This document shows, in pieces, positions 1 to 7,954 of a stretch of 21,013 nucleotides of DNA. The position numbers and the translations under genes were made by a program. Every line of letters starts with the position of its first letter. The stretch's first letter is position 1. The stretch is from a virus: positions 1 to 21,013 of IMG/VR virus record IMGVR_UViG_3300032286_000487; one strand, written 5' to 3'. Below the pieces are notes generated by a model that worked only from the letters and a program-made list of their open reading frames with translations, did not search any database and had not been told where the DNA came from.

Positions 1-1
1 C

Positions 2-643
2 GACTTGCAGGCGTTTGTCGATTCCTACAACACCATCGCGCAGCAATACGTTAACACGTTCAACCAGCTTAACCTGCCGGTTTACACGCAGCTTTCTGGC
101 GATCTTTTGGACTGGGTAGGACAAGGCGTTTACGGCTATCCGCGCCCAACGCTTCCCGGCACGGGACCGACCAATATTGGTCCGCTCGACACTTATGGTC
201 CGAATGACCAAGTGCCGCTGAACTATCAGGAATCAACCGCTGGCACTTCGTATGTGACCACGGACGACATCTATCAGCGGCTTTTGACGTGGCACTTTTA
301 CAAAGGCGACGGCAAGACGTTTTCGATCAATTGGCTCAAGCGCCGCATCATGCGGTTTATGCTCGGAGCCAATGGCACGGCGCCTAATATTTCAAACACC
401 TACCAGATCAATGTGTCTTTCGGCTCGGGCAACGTGGTCAATATTACCTGCCCGACCTATCCCGCAGCGCCATTTTTGGCAGCGGCTATTGCAAGCGGCG
501 CGGCAGAGTTGCCGTTTCAGTGGCAATGGGCATTTACCGTCTCCGGCCCGGTGGGCAGCACCATCCCCTGGGTCAACAACTCTTCCACAGCCGTCGCATG
601 GACGAATAACGCCAGCGCCACGGTAACGTGGAACAATTTCTGA
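2..643 (+). CDS. Phage virion/tail structural protein, 5' end cut off by the window
   Basis: The reading frame is open from the first complete codon at base 2 with no stop upstream, so the gene almost certainly begins before the window; a TTG at base 5 is not a convincing start. The visible 213 residues are rich in Asn, Thr, Tyr and Gly and almost free of charge clusters in the C-terminal half, as in tail-tip and fibre-associated phage proteins. A central part (about residues 90-125) containing 'TWHFYKGDGKTFSINWLKRR' looks like a small folded domain. The C-terminus has two short similar strands, 'TAVAWTNN' and 'SATVTWNN'. The next gene, a tail-fibre protein, starts 10 bases after the stop. 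A structural role is inferred from position and composition; the exact function is unknown. Confidence 0.75.
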   Translation, partial: DLQAFVDSYNTIAQQYVNTFNQLNLPVYTQLSGDLLDWVGQGVYGYPRPTLPGTGPTNIGPLDTYGPNDQVPLNYQESTAGTSYVTTDDIYQRLLTWHFYKGDGKTFSINWLKRRIMRFMLGANGTAPNISNTYQINVSFGSGNVVNITCPTYPAAPFLAAAIASGAAELPFQWQWAFTVSGPVGSTIPWVNNSSTAVAWTNNASATVTWNNF

Positions 644-653
644 TGAGGGCGAC

Positions 654-1685
654 ATGGCACTTCCGATAACCATTCCACACACCTTTGCCACGGCAACGGG
701 TTCGCTTCCGCTCTCGCAGCTAGACACGGATTTCAACACAGTTGCAACTGCCGTTAATGGCATTGCTGATGGCACTAACGCTTTGCCAAACGTGAACATC
801 ACGGGCGGTGGAGTTGCGAATGCGGTAGTTACAAACGCCTCGATTATCAATGCTACTTATAGCGGTCAGCCATTCAGCCCCACAGGCGGCTTCCGACGCA
901 ACCGTATCATCAACGGCGCGATGCAGGTTGACCAAAGGAATAATGGGGCGGCGCAGACTATCACAACGGCAGGCGCGTACACCGTAGATAGGTGGGTTGT
1001 TACAACAAATGGAGCGTCCACCACTGGACAAAGAGTTGCGGGTCCCACTGGTTATCAGTACGCATATCAAATAAATGGCGCAGCCTCTCTTACTGGTATG
1101 AGTTTCAGTCAAAGAATTGAATCATATAATGTTGCAGATTTAGTTAATCAAAACGTCACTTTATCGGTTGTTATTTCTAACACGTCGCTAACGTCTGTGA
1201 CGTGGACAGCCGCTTATGCAAATGCAACCGATAATTTTAATTCTGTCACCGTAATATCTACCGGCACCTTCACCGTATCTTCAAGCGAGACGCAATACAC
1301 GGCAACATTTAACGCGGGCGCAAATGCGGCGAATGGTATTCTCATTCAATTTTCAGTAGGCGCTCAGACTTCTGGAAATTGGAAGGTCACGGGCGTCCAG
1401 CTTGAACCCGGCAATTACGCAACACCGTTTGAGCAGCTATCAATTGGCGAGACGCTTGCACTGTGCCAACGGTATTATGAAATTGGCGATTGGCTTTCAT
1501 CTGGTCAGGCTGTTTATTACACCGTGATGGTGTTTTACAAAGTCACAAAACGTGCATCAGCAACTGTAACCAACAGTAGGTCACTTGCAACTTTTGGTGG
1601 GGTGACAGGAACCAGTATGTTTTACCAAAATGCAATTGACGCCTCGCCTCAAAACGCAACTTTCACTGCAAGCGCGGAGCTATAA
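654..1685 (+). CDS. Tail fibre / receptor-binding-type protein ('INGAMQVDQR' family)
   Basis: This 343-residue protein carries two landmarks of a widespread family of phage fibre and carbohydrate-binding proteins: 'NRIINGAMQVDQRNNG' at about residues 84-99, followed by 'YTVDRW', and 'VQLEPGNYATPFEQ' with 'CQRYYE' further on, after a jelly-roll-like, Thr/Ser/Val-rich stretch. The N-terminal part ('PLSQLDTDFNTVATAVNGI') resembles the attachment end of fibre proteins. The C-terminus 'ATFTASAEL' is the usual ending for this family, so it looks complete. GAGGG at 645-649 precedes the ATG. Its position among other fibre genes supports a role in adsorption at the distal tail. The receptor cannot be told from sequence. 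Confidence 0.8.
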   Translation: MALPITIPHTFATATGSLPLSQLDTDFNTVATAVNGIADGTNALPNVNITGGGVANAVVTNASIINATYSGQPFSPTGGFRRNRIINGAMQVDQRNNGAAQTITTAGAYTVDRWVVTTNGASTTGQRVAGPTGYQYAYQINGAASLTGMSFSQRIESYNVADLVNQNVTLSVVISNTSLTSVTWTAAYANATDNFNSVTVISTGTFTVSSSETQYTATFNAGANAANGILIQFSVGAQTSGNWKVTGVQLEPGNYATPFEQLSIGETLALCQRYYEIGDWLSSGQAVYYTVMVFYKVTKRASATVTNSRSLATFGGVTGTSMFYQNAIDASPQNATFTASAEL

Positions 1686-1687
1686 TC

Positions 1688-1861
1688 ATGCCAACATACA
1701 CGAATGCTCAATATGTTTGGTCAACTCCAACCATTCAATCCATCCGAGTTGAAATCAATGGCGTGCTTTCATATGTGCCAATTGCCCCCGCCAATACCGA
1801 CTACAGCAACATGATACTGTTGGTCAGTGAGGGTAAGCTCGTGATTGCACCGGCAAGCTGA
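1688..1861 (+). CDS. Small virion-associated protein of unknown function
   Basis: A 57-residue frame starts with ATG two bases after the upstream stop and ends at TGA 1859-1861, which overlaps the next ATG (TGATG). The core 'IRVEINGVLSYVPIAPANTDYSNMILLVSEGKLVIAP' pattern (Asn-Gly turn, two short strands, then 'AN-x-Y' and a closing strand ending in 'IAPAS') is common in small phage tail-region proteins without assigned function. Tight coupling on both sides makes it very likely real. It may assist fibre assembly, but nothing in the sequence proves that. Confidence 0.75.
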   Translation: MPTYTNAQYVWSTPTIQSIRVEINGVLSYVPIAPANTDYSNMILLVSEGKLVIAPAS

Positions 1862-2262
1862 TGGTTGTCGTATCCAACAATCGAACGGTCTATGTGCCGC
1901 CTCCGTGGCAGCCCAAGCTAGTATGGCCAACGTCGGAGCCCGACGACGTTCTTGATTATGTGTTGGATATGACCGCCGCTCTGGCTGAGGTTGAGGACAC
2001 GTTAGTGTCAGTGACCGCCGCCGTTTCGCCTTCTGGTGCAGGGGAATTGACGCCATCAAGGCTGTCTTTCTCCGAGGGGGTCATCACATTGTGGCTTTCA
2101 AACGGTGTTGCGGGTAGGCTCTACATTATCCAGATCAACGCATTTACGGCAGCGGGGCGGGAGTTTTCATTCTATGTCGAACTGCCCATCAGTCTCGATA
2201 CCGCTATTACGCCGTCACCACCTCCGCCAAGCCCCGGCTTCGGCACACCCATAGCGTCCTAG
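1861..2262 (+). CDS. Phage fibre-tail adaptor-like protein (Gp77-like domain), single copy
   Basis: This 133-residue protein has one beta-sandwich-like domain. Its markers are 'DVLDYVLDMTAAL' (about residues 29-41), 'VSVTAAVSPSGAGELT', 'LWLSNGVAGRLYIIQIN' and 'AAGREFSFYVELPI', followed by a Pro-rich tail 'SPPPPSPGFG'. This is the pattern I know from the Gp77-like fibre-tail adaptor family: a Tyr-Asp strand, a gated 'SG-G-E' loop, then 'GGVAGRLY' and 'T-x-x-GR'. Two further copies are fused in the gene at 4092-5009, so the phage has three. The ATG overlaps the preceding stop. The family name is recalled, not searched; the in-window paralogy is directly visible. Confidence 0.7.
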   Translation: MVVVSNNRTVYVPPPWQPKLVWPTSEPDDVLDYVLDMTAALAEVEDTLVSVTAAVSPSGAGELTPSRLSFSEGVITLWLSNGVAGRLYIIQINAFTAAGREFSFYVELPISLDTAITPSPPPPSPGFGTPIAS

Positions 2263-2271
2263 GAGACACCG

Positions 2272-2661
2272 ATGACATCTTATCCGAATGACCAGGGCAA
2301 CCCAGCCGGTGCAATCCCTGTCTACATCGCGCCCGGATCGGCATCCAGCGGTTACACGCCTGCTGCTGGTGCTGCGGTGGCAATCGTAACGGGCGGCACC
2401 GCCGTAACCGTCTTTTCCGGCCCGATCAACGGAGCCGTGATTGTCAATCCGCCCAATGCCGCCGCGCAAGGTATTGCTACCGCTGAGAGCCTATATATCA
2501 GCATGGTAGGAACGCCGGGAAGCACCGATGCGGGGGCGAACGGCACGACCATCGTATTGGCGGCAGGCGCGAGCTACACCTTTCCGGCTCTGGCCTCTGC
2601 CGTGACGGTGAAAGCCAACGCGGCGACTACCGGCCACAAATTTACAGCGATTGATTGGTAA
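2272..2661 (+). CDS. Phage structural protein of unknown function (Gly/Ala/Val-rich)
   Basis: This 129-residue protein starts at ATG after a good ribosome site (GGAGA, 2263-2267). It is almost entirely small and beta-prone residues with very few charges: '[20 protein letters not shown]', then '[11 protein letters not shown]', '[20 protein letters not shown]' and a C-terminal 'GHKFTAIDW'. Proteins with the 'GPINGA-IVNP ... GHKFTxxxW' layout recur in phage tail and decoration regions and are usually left unnamed. Position among fibre genes suggests a virion component, perhaps a small fibre or decoration protein. No catalytic motif is visible. Confidence 0.7.
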   Translation: MTSYPNDQGNPAGAIPVYIAPGSASSGYTPAAGAAVAIVTGGTAVTVFSGPINGAVIVNPPNAAAQGIATAESLYISMVGTPGSTDAGANGTTIVLAAGASYTFPALASAVTVKANAATTGHKFTAIDW

Positions 2662-2665
2662 GCCA

Positions 2666-2920
2666 ATGCCCCTCGAAAAAGGCAAAAGCCAAGAGGCAAT
2701 TTCGCGCAACATCAAGCGTGAGATGGAAGCTGGCAAACCGCAAAAGCAGGCGGTAGCCATTGCACTGCGTCAAGCAGGCGCTCCGAAACCCGATGCCATT
2801 CACGCCTACATGGATTCCGTGCGGAATGGTAAACCATGCTGGGCGGGCTACGAGGCGTATGGCACCAAAGAAAAAGACGGCAAGACCGTCCCTAACTGCG
2901 TTCCTACTAGGAGCAAATAA
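2666..2920 (+). CDS. Small basic phage protein with C-terminal '[11 protein letters not shown]' motif
   Basis: I place the start at ATG 2666 rather than an in-frame TTG 15 bases upstream, because it lies directly behind the previous stop and begins the recognisable '[20 protein letters not shown]' module. That module (residues 1-40) is basic and helical and recurs in small phage proteins ('[19 protein letters not shown]'). It is joined to a second short module, '[20 protein letters not shown]' plus 'PNCVP', also found at the ends of phage virion proteins and carrying two Cys. The protein has 84 residues. Its TAA is immediately followed by the ATG of the fibre gene. Function is unknown. Confidence 0.75.
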   Translation: MPLEKGKSQEAISRNIKREMEAGKPQKQAVAIALRQAGAPKPDAIHAYMDSVRNGKPCWAGYEAYGTKEKDGKTVPNCVPTRSK

Positions 2921-4090
2921 ATGCCGCAAATCCTGTTCGCCAACAACGCCGCCACGACGCTGGCGTCAGCGATTTCAAGCCTCGCGACCTCGCTTGTTGT
3001 CACTTCTGGCGGCGGCGCGCTATTTCCCAATCCGGGGACAAATCAGTATTTCTTGGCTACGCTCTCGCCCGCCACTCCCGGCGCGCAGCCACAGGAAATT
3101 GTGCGGGTGACGGCGCGCTCGACAAACACATTTACAATTACTCGCGCTCAGGAAAGTACGACTGCGCAAGCCTGGGGAACCGGCACCATTGTGCAAAACC
3201 TCCTGACGGCGGCTACCGTCGGAGCCTTCCCACAAACCCTCCCATTTGCAGGGAACCCAAATGGCAATGTTTCGGGCGCTGCTGCATCGGGCAATCTTCC
3301 GCCATCCACGGTCTGGGATTCCGCAAACAATCTTTTGTATGTCTGCATTGCTTCGGGAACGACTGCAACGGCGCAATGGGCGGCGCAAGCGCCGTTGACC
3401 TCGCCAGCGTTTAACGGCGCCCCGACCGCGCCGAATGTGACGTTTGGAGATAATAGCTTCCTGTTGGCAAACACAGCTTTCGTAGCCGCTGGATTGGCTC
3501 CAAAATCAGACTACACCTATGTTAACGCGCAATTGGCCACGCGAGCGCCGTTGACCTCGCCAGCGTTTAACGGCGCCCCGACCGCGCCGAATGTGACGTT
3601 TGGAGATAATAGTTTCCTGTTGGCAAACACAGCTTTCGTAGCCGCTGGATTGGCTCCAAAGTCAGATTATACCTATGTTAACGCGCAATTGGCCACGCGA
3701 GCAGTTGTTAACGGTTCTTCGGCTCAGCAATTTAACGTAGCCAACGCGACAACAACTTACAATGCAGTGAATTTAAGCCAATTCCCGGCCACTATTGCTA
3801 GTAACGGTAGCGCCACGCTTCCAAGCGGCATCATCATTAAATGGGGCGTGCTTAACATTACTGGCGGTTCTTCTACTGTTAGTTTTGCCTCGGCTTTTCC
3901 AAATACATGCCTTCAAGTGATTGTTACTGAGGGTGCCGCCAATTCTGGAACGTGGGGCGCTGGAGCGGTCAGCATTCATGGGGCAGCCGATCCAAACGCA
4001 TCTTCATATACGGGATGGGCCAAACAATGGAACGGAAGCGCGTGGATTTCCGCTACGTTAACGCAAAGTTATATCGCCATAGGATATTAA
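2921..4090 (+). CDS. Tail fibre protein with gp53-like C-terminal domain and internal tandem repeat
   Basis: This 389-residue protein has three parts. Residues 1-110 ('FANNAATTLASAISSLATSL', 'IVRVTARSTNTFTITRAQE', 'TAQAWGTGTIVQNLLT') form the typical N-terminal virion-attachment region of many fibres. Residues 157-260 are two tandem copies of a 52-residue unit beginning 'APLTSPAFNGAPTAPNVTFG', a trimeric fibre-shaft repeat type. Residues about 285-389 ('GIIIKWGVLNITGG', 'VSFASAFPNTCLQVIVT', ending 'SYIAIGY') match the gp53-like fibre C-terminal domain in its usual place and with its usual ending. The TAA of the previous gene abuts the ATG. It probably forms a trimeric side or central fibre that contacts the host surface. 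Confidence 0.85.
   Translation: MPQILFANNAATTLASAISSLATSLVVTSGGGALFPNPGTNQYFLATLSPATPGAQPQEIVRVTARSTNTFTITRAQESTTAQAWGTGTIVQNLLTAATVGAFPQTLPFAGNPNGNVSGAAASGNLPPSTVWDSANNLLYVCIASGTTATAQWAAQAPLTSPAFNGAPTAPNVTFGDNSFLLANTAFVAAGLAPKSDYTYVNAQLATRAPLTSPAFNGAPTAPNVTFGDNSFLLANTAFVAAGLAPKSDYTYVNAQLATRAVVNGSSAQQFNVANATTTYNAVNLSQFPATIASNGSATLPSGIIIKWGVLNITGGSSTVSFASAFPNTCLQVIVTEGAANSGTWGAGAVSIHGAADPNASSYTGWAKQWNGSAWISATLTQSYIAIGY
3389..3544 (+). repeat. 156-bp in-frame tandem repeat, copy 1, in the tail fibre gene
   Basis: This is the first of two adjacent 156-bp units (52 codons) encoding a fibre-shaft repeat that starts 'APLTSPAFNG' and ends 'VNAQLATR'. It matches copy 2 at 152 of 156 bases by eye. 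Confidence 0.9.
3545..3700 (+). repeat. 156-bp in-frame tandem repeat, copy 2, in the tail fibre gene
   Basis: This second unit directly abuts copy 1. The four differences (AGC/AGT, AAA/AAG, GAC/GAT, TAC/TAT) are all in third codon positions and silent, so the two peptide units are identical. Confidence 0.9.
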
Positions 4091-4091
4091 T

Positions 4092-5009
4092 GTGCCGACA
4101 CTCGCTCGCACCGTCGTAATTCCAGCAAGCGGCGACGCCTTTCTGCAATGGCAGACAGCGGAGCCTTCTGATGTGCTGGATTACGTTCTAGACGCGACGG
4201 CGGCGATTCCTGGTGATTTGATTGCGACGCTCTCGGTTTCGATCTTCCCGTCTGGCGTTGGAGAAATGACCGTCTCGGCGCTCGCGGCGGTTCTGAATGT
4301 TGCGACGATCCGGCTATCGGGTGGGGTGGCCGGGCGGCTCTACAGCATTCGCGTGGACGCCACGACGCAACTCGGGCGGCTTTATTCGTGGGTGACCTAC
4401 CTGCCCGTCATGGACCCACGCTCCAATATCGCGCCTCCGCCAGCCCCAGTGGCGGATTTCGGTGCGGCGGTTGTGTGGACGTATTCCGGCCCGGTTCGCC
4501 CGCTCCCCGCCGTGACGACTACACCAACAAACCCCTGGCCCCCTACCGACGATGCGCGCCTGATTACGATTCCGCTCAACGGCAAAGCATACTTGCAATG
4601 GCCGGTGGCGAGGGTTGCAGACTTCCTCGATTACAAACTGGACGTGACGGCGCCCGTTGTTCAGAACGGTGACGAAATCTCTAGCATTCTGTTGAGCATT
4701 GCGCCTTCTGGCTCGGGAGAACTCACGGCAACCGACCTTTATTCTGAGGGCGGATTAATCAAGGCGAACTTGTCTGAAGGATTGCCCGGCAGGCTTTACC
4801 GCATTAGAATAGATGTCAATACCCTGCTCGGGCGCGACTTTTCCTGGGTGGTAAATCTTCCAATTGAGGCAGATTATGCGGTATATTCCGTCAACCCTCC
4901 ACCAGACCCCGGTTTTGGCCAAGCGTCTCAATGGGCGTTGATGGTGCTAGAAAATGGCCAGGGGTTTTGGCGGTTGGAGAGTAATCTTGGCAATTGGGCT
5001 TGGGGCTGA
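4092..5009 (+). CDS. Tandem two-domain Gp77-like fibre adaptor protein
   Basis: This 305-residue protein starts at GTG one base after the fibre gene's stop; the ATG at 4090 is in another frame that closes within ten codons. It contains two copies of the adaptor-like domain seen at 1861-2262. Copy 1 (about residues 18-115) has 'EPSDVLDYVLDATAAI', 'FPSGVGEMTV', 'LSGGVAGRLYSIRVD' and 'TQLGRLYSWV'. Copy 2 (about residues 170-265) has 'VADFLDYKLDVTAPV', 'APSGSGELTA', 'LSEGLPGRLYRIRID' and 'TLLGRDFSWVVNLPI'. Pro-rich linkers ('APPPAP', 'NPPPDPGFG') follow each copy. The C-terminal 30 residues are Trp-rich ('GFWRLESNLGNWAWG'). A role linking fibres to the tail is inferred from the family and from flanking fibre genes. 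Confidence 0.72.
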   Translation: MPTLARTVVIPASGDAFLQWQTAEPSDVLDYVLDATAAIPGDLIATLSVSIFPSGVGEMTVSALAAVLNVATIRLSGGVAGRLYSIRVDATTQLGRLYSWVTYLPVMDPRSNIAPPPAPVADFGAAVVWTYSGPVRPLPAVTTTPTNPWPPTDDARLITIPLNGKAYLQWPVARVADFLDYKLDVTAPVVQNGDEISSILLSIAPSGSGELTATDLYSEGGLIKANLSEGLPGRLYRIRIDVNTLLGRDFSWVVNLPIEADYAVYSVNPPPDPGFGQASQWALMVLENGQGFWRLESNLGNWAWG

Positions 5010-5012
5010 CAA

Positions 5013-7415
5013 ATGACAAATATCAGGATCAGCGACGCAACGCAGACGACGCCGCAAGGCACCGATCTGATGCCGATTGCGCGTCCAGGCTCAACGACCG
5101 CATACTCAATTCAATTTCAGGACATTGGCCCCTTTGCGCCAACCGGCCCCACAGGGCCGACCGGAGCGACAGGCCCCACTGGGGCAGCCTCAACGGCGGT
5201 TGGCCCGACCGGAGCGACCGGAGCGACCGGCCCCACAGGGCCGACCGGAGCGACAGGCGCAGCATCGACGGTGGCTGGTCCTACCGGCCCGACCGGAGCG
5301 ACAGGACCGACCGGCGCCACTGGCGCGGCATCGACCATTGTAGGACCTACCGGCCCGACGGGATCGACAGGCCCCACTGGCGCGACCGGCCCGACTGGTC
5401 CAACGGGTCCGACAGGGGCGGCATCTATCGTTGCAGGACCAACCGGCGCTACGGGTCCGACCGGCGCAACCGGAGCGACAGGCGCAGCATCGACGGTGGC
5501 CGGTCCTACAGGCCCTACGGGCGCGCAAGGTCCAACTGGGGTGCAAGGTGTGACCGGCCCGACTGGTGAGCAAGGTACTACCGGCCCCACGGGGCCGATA
5601 GGCGCAACAGGCGCAGCATCTACGGTGGCTGGTCCTACCGGACCGACAGGCCCGCAAGGCACTTCGTCCAGTTTGTTTTTGTATCAAGCGCGCACAACCA
5701 CTACAACTGGCTATCCAAGCAACGGCCACATTTCTTGGAACAACGCCACTCAAATTAGCGCAACAAGCATTAACGTCAGTCACTTAACCAATAATAATGA
5801 AGATATTGACATTTTTTTAGCATTGCTCACGCAAACTGAAACAATTATCATTCAAGATCAAAACGCAAGTGCCAATTTCCAAAAATGGACAATTTCCGGC
5901 ACGCCAACCAACACTAACCCTGGCACTTCCACTAGTTATTGGACTTTCCCAATCACGCTTGTGTCTTCGGGTGGAACCGGGACAACGGGTTTCGCCAATA
6001 ACCATGATATATTTTTGGCGCTGGTGAATGGTGTAACTGGGCCTACAGGTTCCGCTGGTCCTACTGGTCCAACCGGCGCGACCGGCGCGAATGGTGCCAC
6101 AGGCCCGACTGGTCCTACTGGCGCGAATGGTGCAAATGGCGCCACTGGCCCAACCGGCCCTACAGGCCCAACTGGCGCAGCATCTTCCGTAACCGGCCCG
6201 ACGGGCGCAACAGGGGCGGCTGGCTCGGCTTCTATCACAGTCGGCACCACAACGATAACGAGCGGCATCAGCGGGCGCCTTCTTTTTGATAATGCTGGTG
6301 TGGTTGGTGAGGTTGCTGTTGGCGCTAGCGGCAACGTGCTGACAAGCGATGGCTCCACTTGGTCAAGTGTGGCGCCGACCGCGAACACTGAACTTAACGC
6401 TATGTTGTATGGCGATGGTTCTGATGGCGATTTAGTTATGGCCGCAAGCGGAACCGTAACTTTGACGCGCGATCAGTATTATACAAATGTTTCGTGGCCT
6501 TCAGGTTCAACCGCAACATTTTGGCCAGTTGGATACCGTATTTTTGTTTCAGGCACGCTTGACCTCACAAATGCCCCGGCTGGAGCTTTTTCCCGCGCAA
6601 TCGCTAATAACGGAGGGACTGGCGCAGTAGTTGGTTCAGGCGGCGCTAGTGGAAGCGCAGCGTCTTCATTCACGGTTGGTGGAAGCAACGGTGGAAGCAC
6701 TGGTGGGGGTGGCGGTACTGCCGCTGGTGCCGCTGGCAACGCTGGAGCGACAAACGCCGCTAATGGTGGCGGTAGCGCCATCTCTGGAGCGGGAGGTCTA
6801 GGAATTTCAGGCGCTGGCGGCGCCGCTGCCACAGGACCATCTCCAACAACCGCAGATATTCGCATGGCAAAACTCGATTTAATCCGTGGCGCAACAATCC
6901 TACTTGGCGGCATGGGTGGTGCTGGCGGCGGCGGCGGTGGAGGCGACGGAACGGCGGGGTCTGGTGGTGGTGGCGGTGGTGGTGGCGGCATGCTCATTGC
7001 TGTTTTTGCCAAAACTATCCAACGCGGCACATCTACAAACGTATGGTTTAACGCTGTTGGCAGTAATGGCGGCAATGGCGGTTCTCCCGCAGCGGGCAAC
7101 CGTGGTGGAGGAGGTGGCGGTTCAGGCGGTGGCGGCGGGTGGATTTATGTCGTGTACAACACACTGTTGGGCACAGCGAACGCCAATGGTATTGCCGCCA
7201 ATGGCGGCAACGGCGGCACTGGCGGCAACGGCACTGGCACAGGTCGTGGTGGCGGTGGCGGTGGCGGTGGTGCTGGCGGAAGGATAACATTGATAAACGC
7301 ACTGACTGGAGCGACATCAGTATCTGTGGGTGGCGCAGGTATTGCTGGCAGCACAACAGCCACTACCACAGGCGGCGCTGGGGCCACCGGAACAACCCTA
7401 ACGGCATCGTTGTAA
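5013..7415 (+). CDS. Collagen-like, glycine-rich phage fibre protein
   Basis: This 800-residue protein reads as a chain of modules. Residues 1-42 ('[20 protein letters not shown]' then '[12 protein letters not shown]') are a fibre N-terminus typical of virion collagen-like proteins. Residues about 43-216 are Gly-Pro-Thr / Gly-Ala-Thr collagen triplets broken regularly by 'GAAST(V/I)(A/V)G'. Residues 217-339 are a globular insert containing '[20 protein letters not shown]' and '[13 protein letters not shown]'. Residues 340-405 are a second collagen block with Asn ('[13 protein letters not shown]'). Residues about 406-480 contain the fibre motif '[11 protein letters not shown]'. The last 270 residues are extremely Gly-rich with short hydrophobic strands ('[11 protein letters not shown]', '[10 protein letters not shown]', 'GRITLINAL'). 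A trimeric collagen-helix shaft with a polyglycine-type tip is the likely structure. It probably acts as a receptor-binding fibre. Confidence 0.85.
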   Translation: MTNIRISDATQTTPQGTDLMPIARPGSTTAYSIQFQDIGPFAPTGPTGPTGATGPTGAASTAVGPTGATGATGPTGPTGATGAASTVAGPTGPTGATGPTGATGAASTIVGPTGPTGSTGPTGATGPTGPTGPTGAASIVAGPTGATGPTGATGATGAASTVAGPTGPTGAQGPTGVQGVTGPTGEQGTTGPTGPIGATGAASTVAGPTGPTGPQGTSSSLFLYQARTTTTTGYPSNGHISWNNATQISATSINVSHLTNNNEDIDIFLALLTQTETIIIQDQNASANFQKWTISGTPTNTNPGTSTSYWTFPITLVSSGGTGTTGFANNHDIFLALVNGVTGPTGSAGPTGPTGATGANGATGPTGPTGANGANGATGPTGPTGPTGAASSVTGPTGATGAAGSASITVGTTTITSGISGRLLFDNAGVVGEVAVGASGNVLTSDGSTWSSVAPTANTELNAMLYGDGSDGDLVMAASGTVTLTRDQYYTNVSWPSGSTATFWPVGYRIFVSGTLDLTNAPAGAFSRAIANNGGTGAVVGSGGASGSAASSFTVGGSNGGSTGGGGGTAAGAAGNAGATNAANGGGSAISGAGGLGISGAGGAAATGPSPTTADIRMAKLDLIRGATILLGGMGGAGGGGGGGDGTAGSGGGGGGGGGMLIAVFAKTIQRGTSTNVWFNAVGSNGGNGGSPAAGNRGGGGGGSGGGGGWIYVVYNTLLGTANANGIAANGGNGGTGGNGTGTGRGGGGGGGGAGGRITLINALTGATSVSVGGAGIAGSTTATTTGGAGATGTTLTASL
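5139..5660 (+). repeat. Collagen triplet repeat block 1 (GPT/GAT)
   Basis: Nine-base units encode Gly-X-Thr, mostly GGCCCGACC- and GGAGCGACC-like, grouped into larger units separated by 'GAASTVAG'. Because the units are GC-rich and in phase, long false reading frames appear on both strands here. Confidence 0.9.
6030..6230 (+). repeat. Collagen triplet repeat block 2 (GPT/GAN/GAT)
   Basis: A second, shorter run of Gly-X-Y triplets follows the 123-residue globular insert. It differs from block 1 in using Gly-Ala-Asn triplets. Confidence 0.88.
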
Positions 7416-7427
7416 GGGTAATAAGAA

Positions 7428-7727
7428 ATGACAATCACGCGCCCACTCATTCAAATCTATAATACAGAAGCCGGTCAAGTCACCGTTCGTGAAATGAACG
7501 ATGCGGAGTATTCGGCTTGGCTATCAGAGCAAGATGCCGCGCAAGCTGCGTTTGTGAGGGCTGAGCGCAGCAAGCTCCTTGCAGAAACTGACTGGCGGGT
7601 ATTGAGGGCCTTGGAAGATGGACACGGCCTTGACTTTGATCTTGCTGTTTACCGGCAGGCGCTTCGGGATGTTCCAGAGCAGCCGGGATTTCCTTACAAC
7701 ATCGTTTGGCCGGGATTACCACAATGA
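7428..7727 (+). CDS. Phage tail (fibre) assembly chaperone-like protein
   Basis: This 99-residue protein has the hallmark C-terminal half of the phage tail assembly chaperone family I know as Phage_tail_APC: 'RAERSKLLAETDWRVLRAL' (about residues 44-62), then 'YRQALRDVPEQPGFPYNIVW' and a final 'PGLP'. The N-terminal part ('PLIQIYNTEAGQVTVREM') is a short variable strand region. It sits directly downstream of the large fibre gene, the usual place for a fibre-folding helper. TAAGG and other A/G-rich bases 6-10 nt upstream of ATG 7428 act as the ribosome site. Its stop overlaps the next ATG. The role in fibre folding is inferred from family and position. Confidence 0.8.
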   Translation: MTITRPLIQIYNTEAGQVTVREMNDAEYSAWLSEQDAAQAAFVRAERSKLLAETDWRVLRALEDGHGLDFDLAVYRQALRDVPEQPGFPYNIVWPGLPQ

Positions 7728-7954
7728 GCCAAGACATTTTTAATGCCATGATCTCGATAGGCGTGGCCGGATTTGGATGGCTGCTCAAGACAATCTGGGA
7801 TGCCGTCAATTCGTTGAAAAACGACATTATCAAGCTAGAACGTGAAATCCACACGGGCTACGTCAGCAAAGCCGACTACCGACAAGACATCAATGAAATG
7901 AAAGAAATGCTAAAGGCTATTTTTGAAAAGCTAGATAAGAAAGCCGACAAGTGA
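7724..7954 (+). CDS. Small membrane-anchored coiled-coil protein
   Basis: The ATG at 7724 overlaps the preceding TGA; an in-frame TTG at 7706 would lie inside the upstream gene and is less likely. The 76-residue product has a hydrophobic segment at about residues 4-26 ('NAMISIGVAGFGWLLKTI') followed by a charged helix ('LKNDIIKLEREI', 'DINEMKEMLKAIFEKLDKK') with a heptad-like pattern. This layout, one N-terminal membrane span then a coiled coil, is frequent in small phage proteins near lysis genes and is XhlA-like in composition but reversed in order. It could be a lysis accessory protein, but the holin/endolysin pair lies 2.2 kb further on, so that is only a suggestion. Confidence 0.7.
   Translation: MSQDIFNAMISIGVAGFGWLLKTIWDAVNSLKNDIIKLEREIHTGYVSKADYRQDINEMKEMLKAIFEKLDKKADK

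Noticed and set aside
4994-5662. Long open frames on both strands across the collagen repeat (for example plus 4994-5569, minus 5117-5662)
   Set aside because: They are by-products of in-phase GC-rich nine-base repeats. They give low-complexity Pro/Val or Arg/Asp proteins and have no ribosome site.
5139-6230. Regularly spaced repeats that could suggest a CRISPR array
   Set aside because: Repeats are coding triplets for Gly-X-Thr in one frame. There are no unique spacers of constant length and no palindromic repeat.
6479-7450. Minus-strand Pro-rich frames opposite the Gly-rich fibre end
   Set aside because: GGT/GGC glycine codons read as Pro/Ala on the other strand. No start signal, and they lie fully inside a convincing gene.
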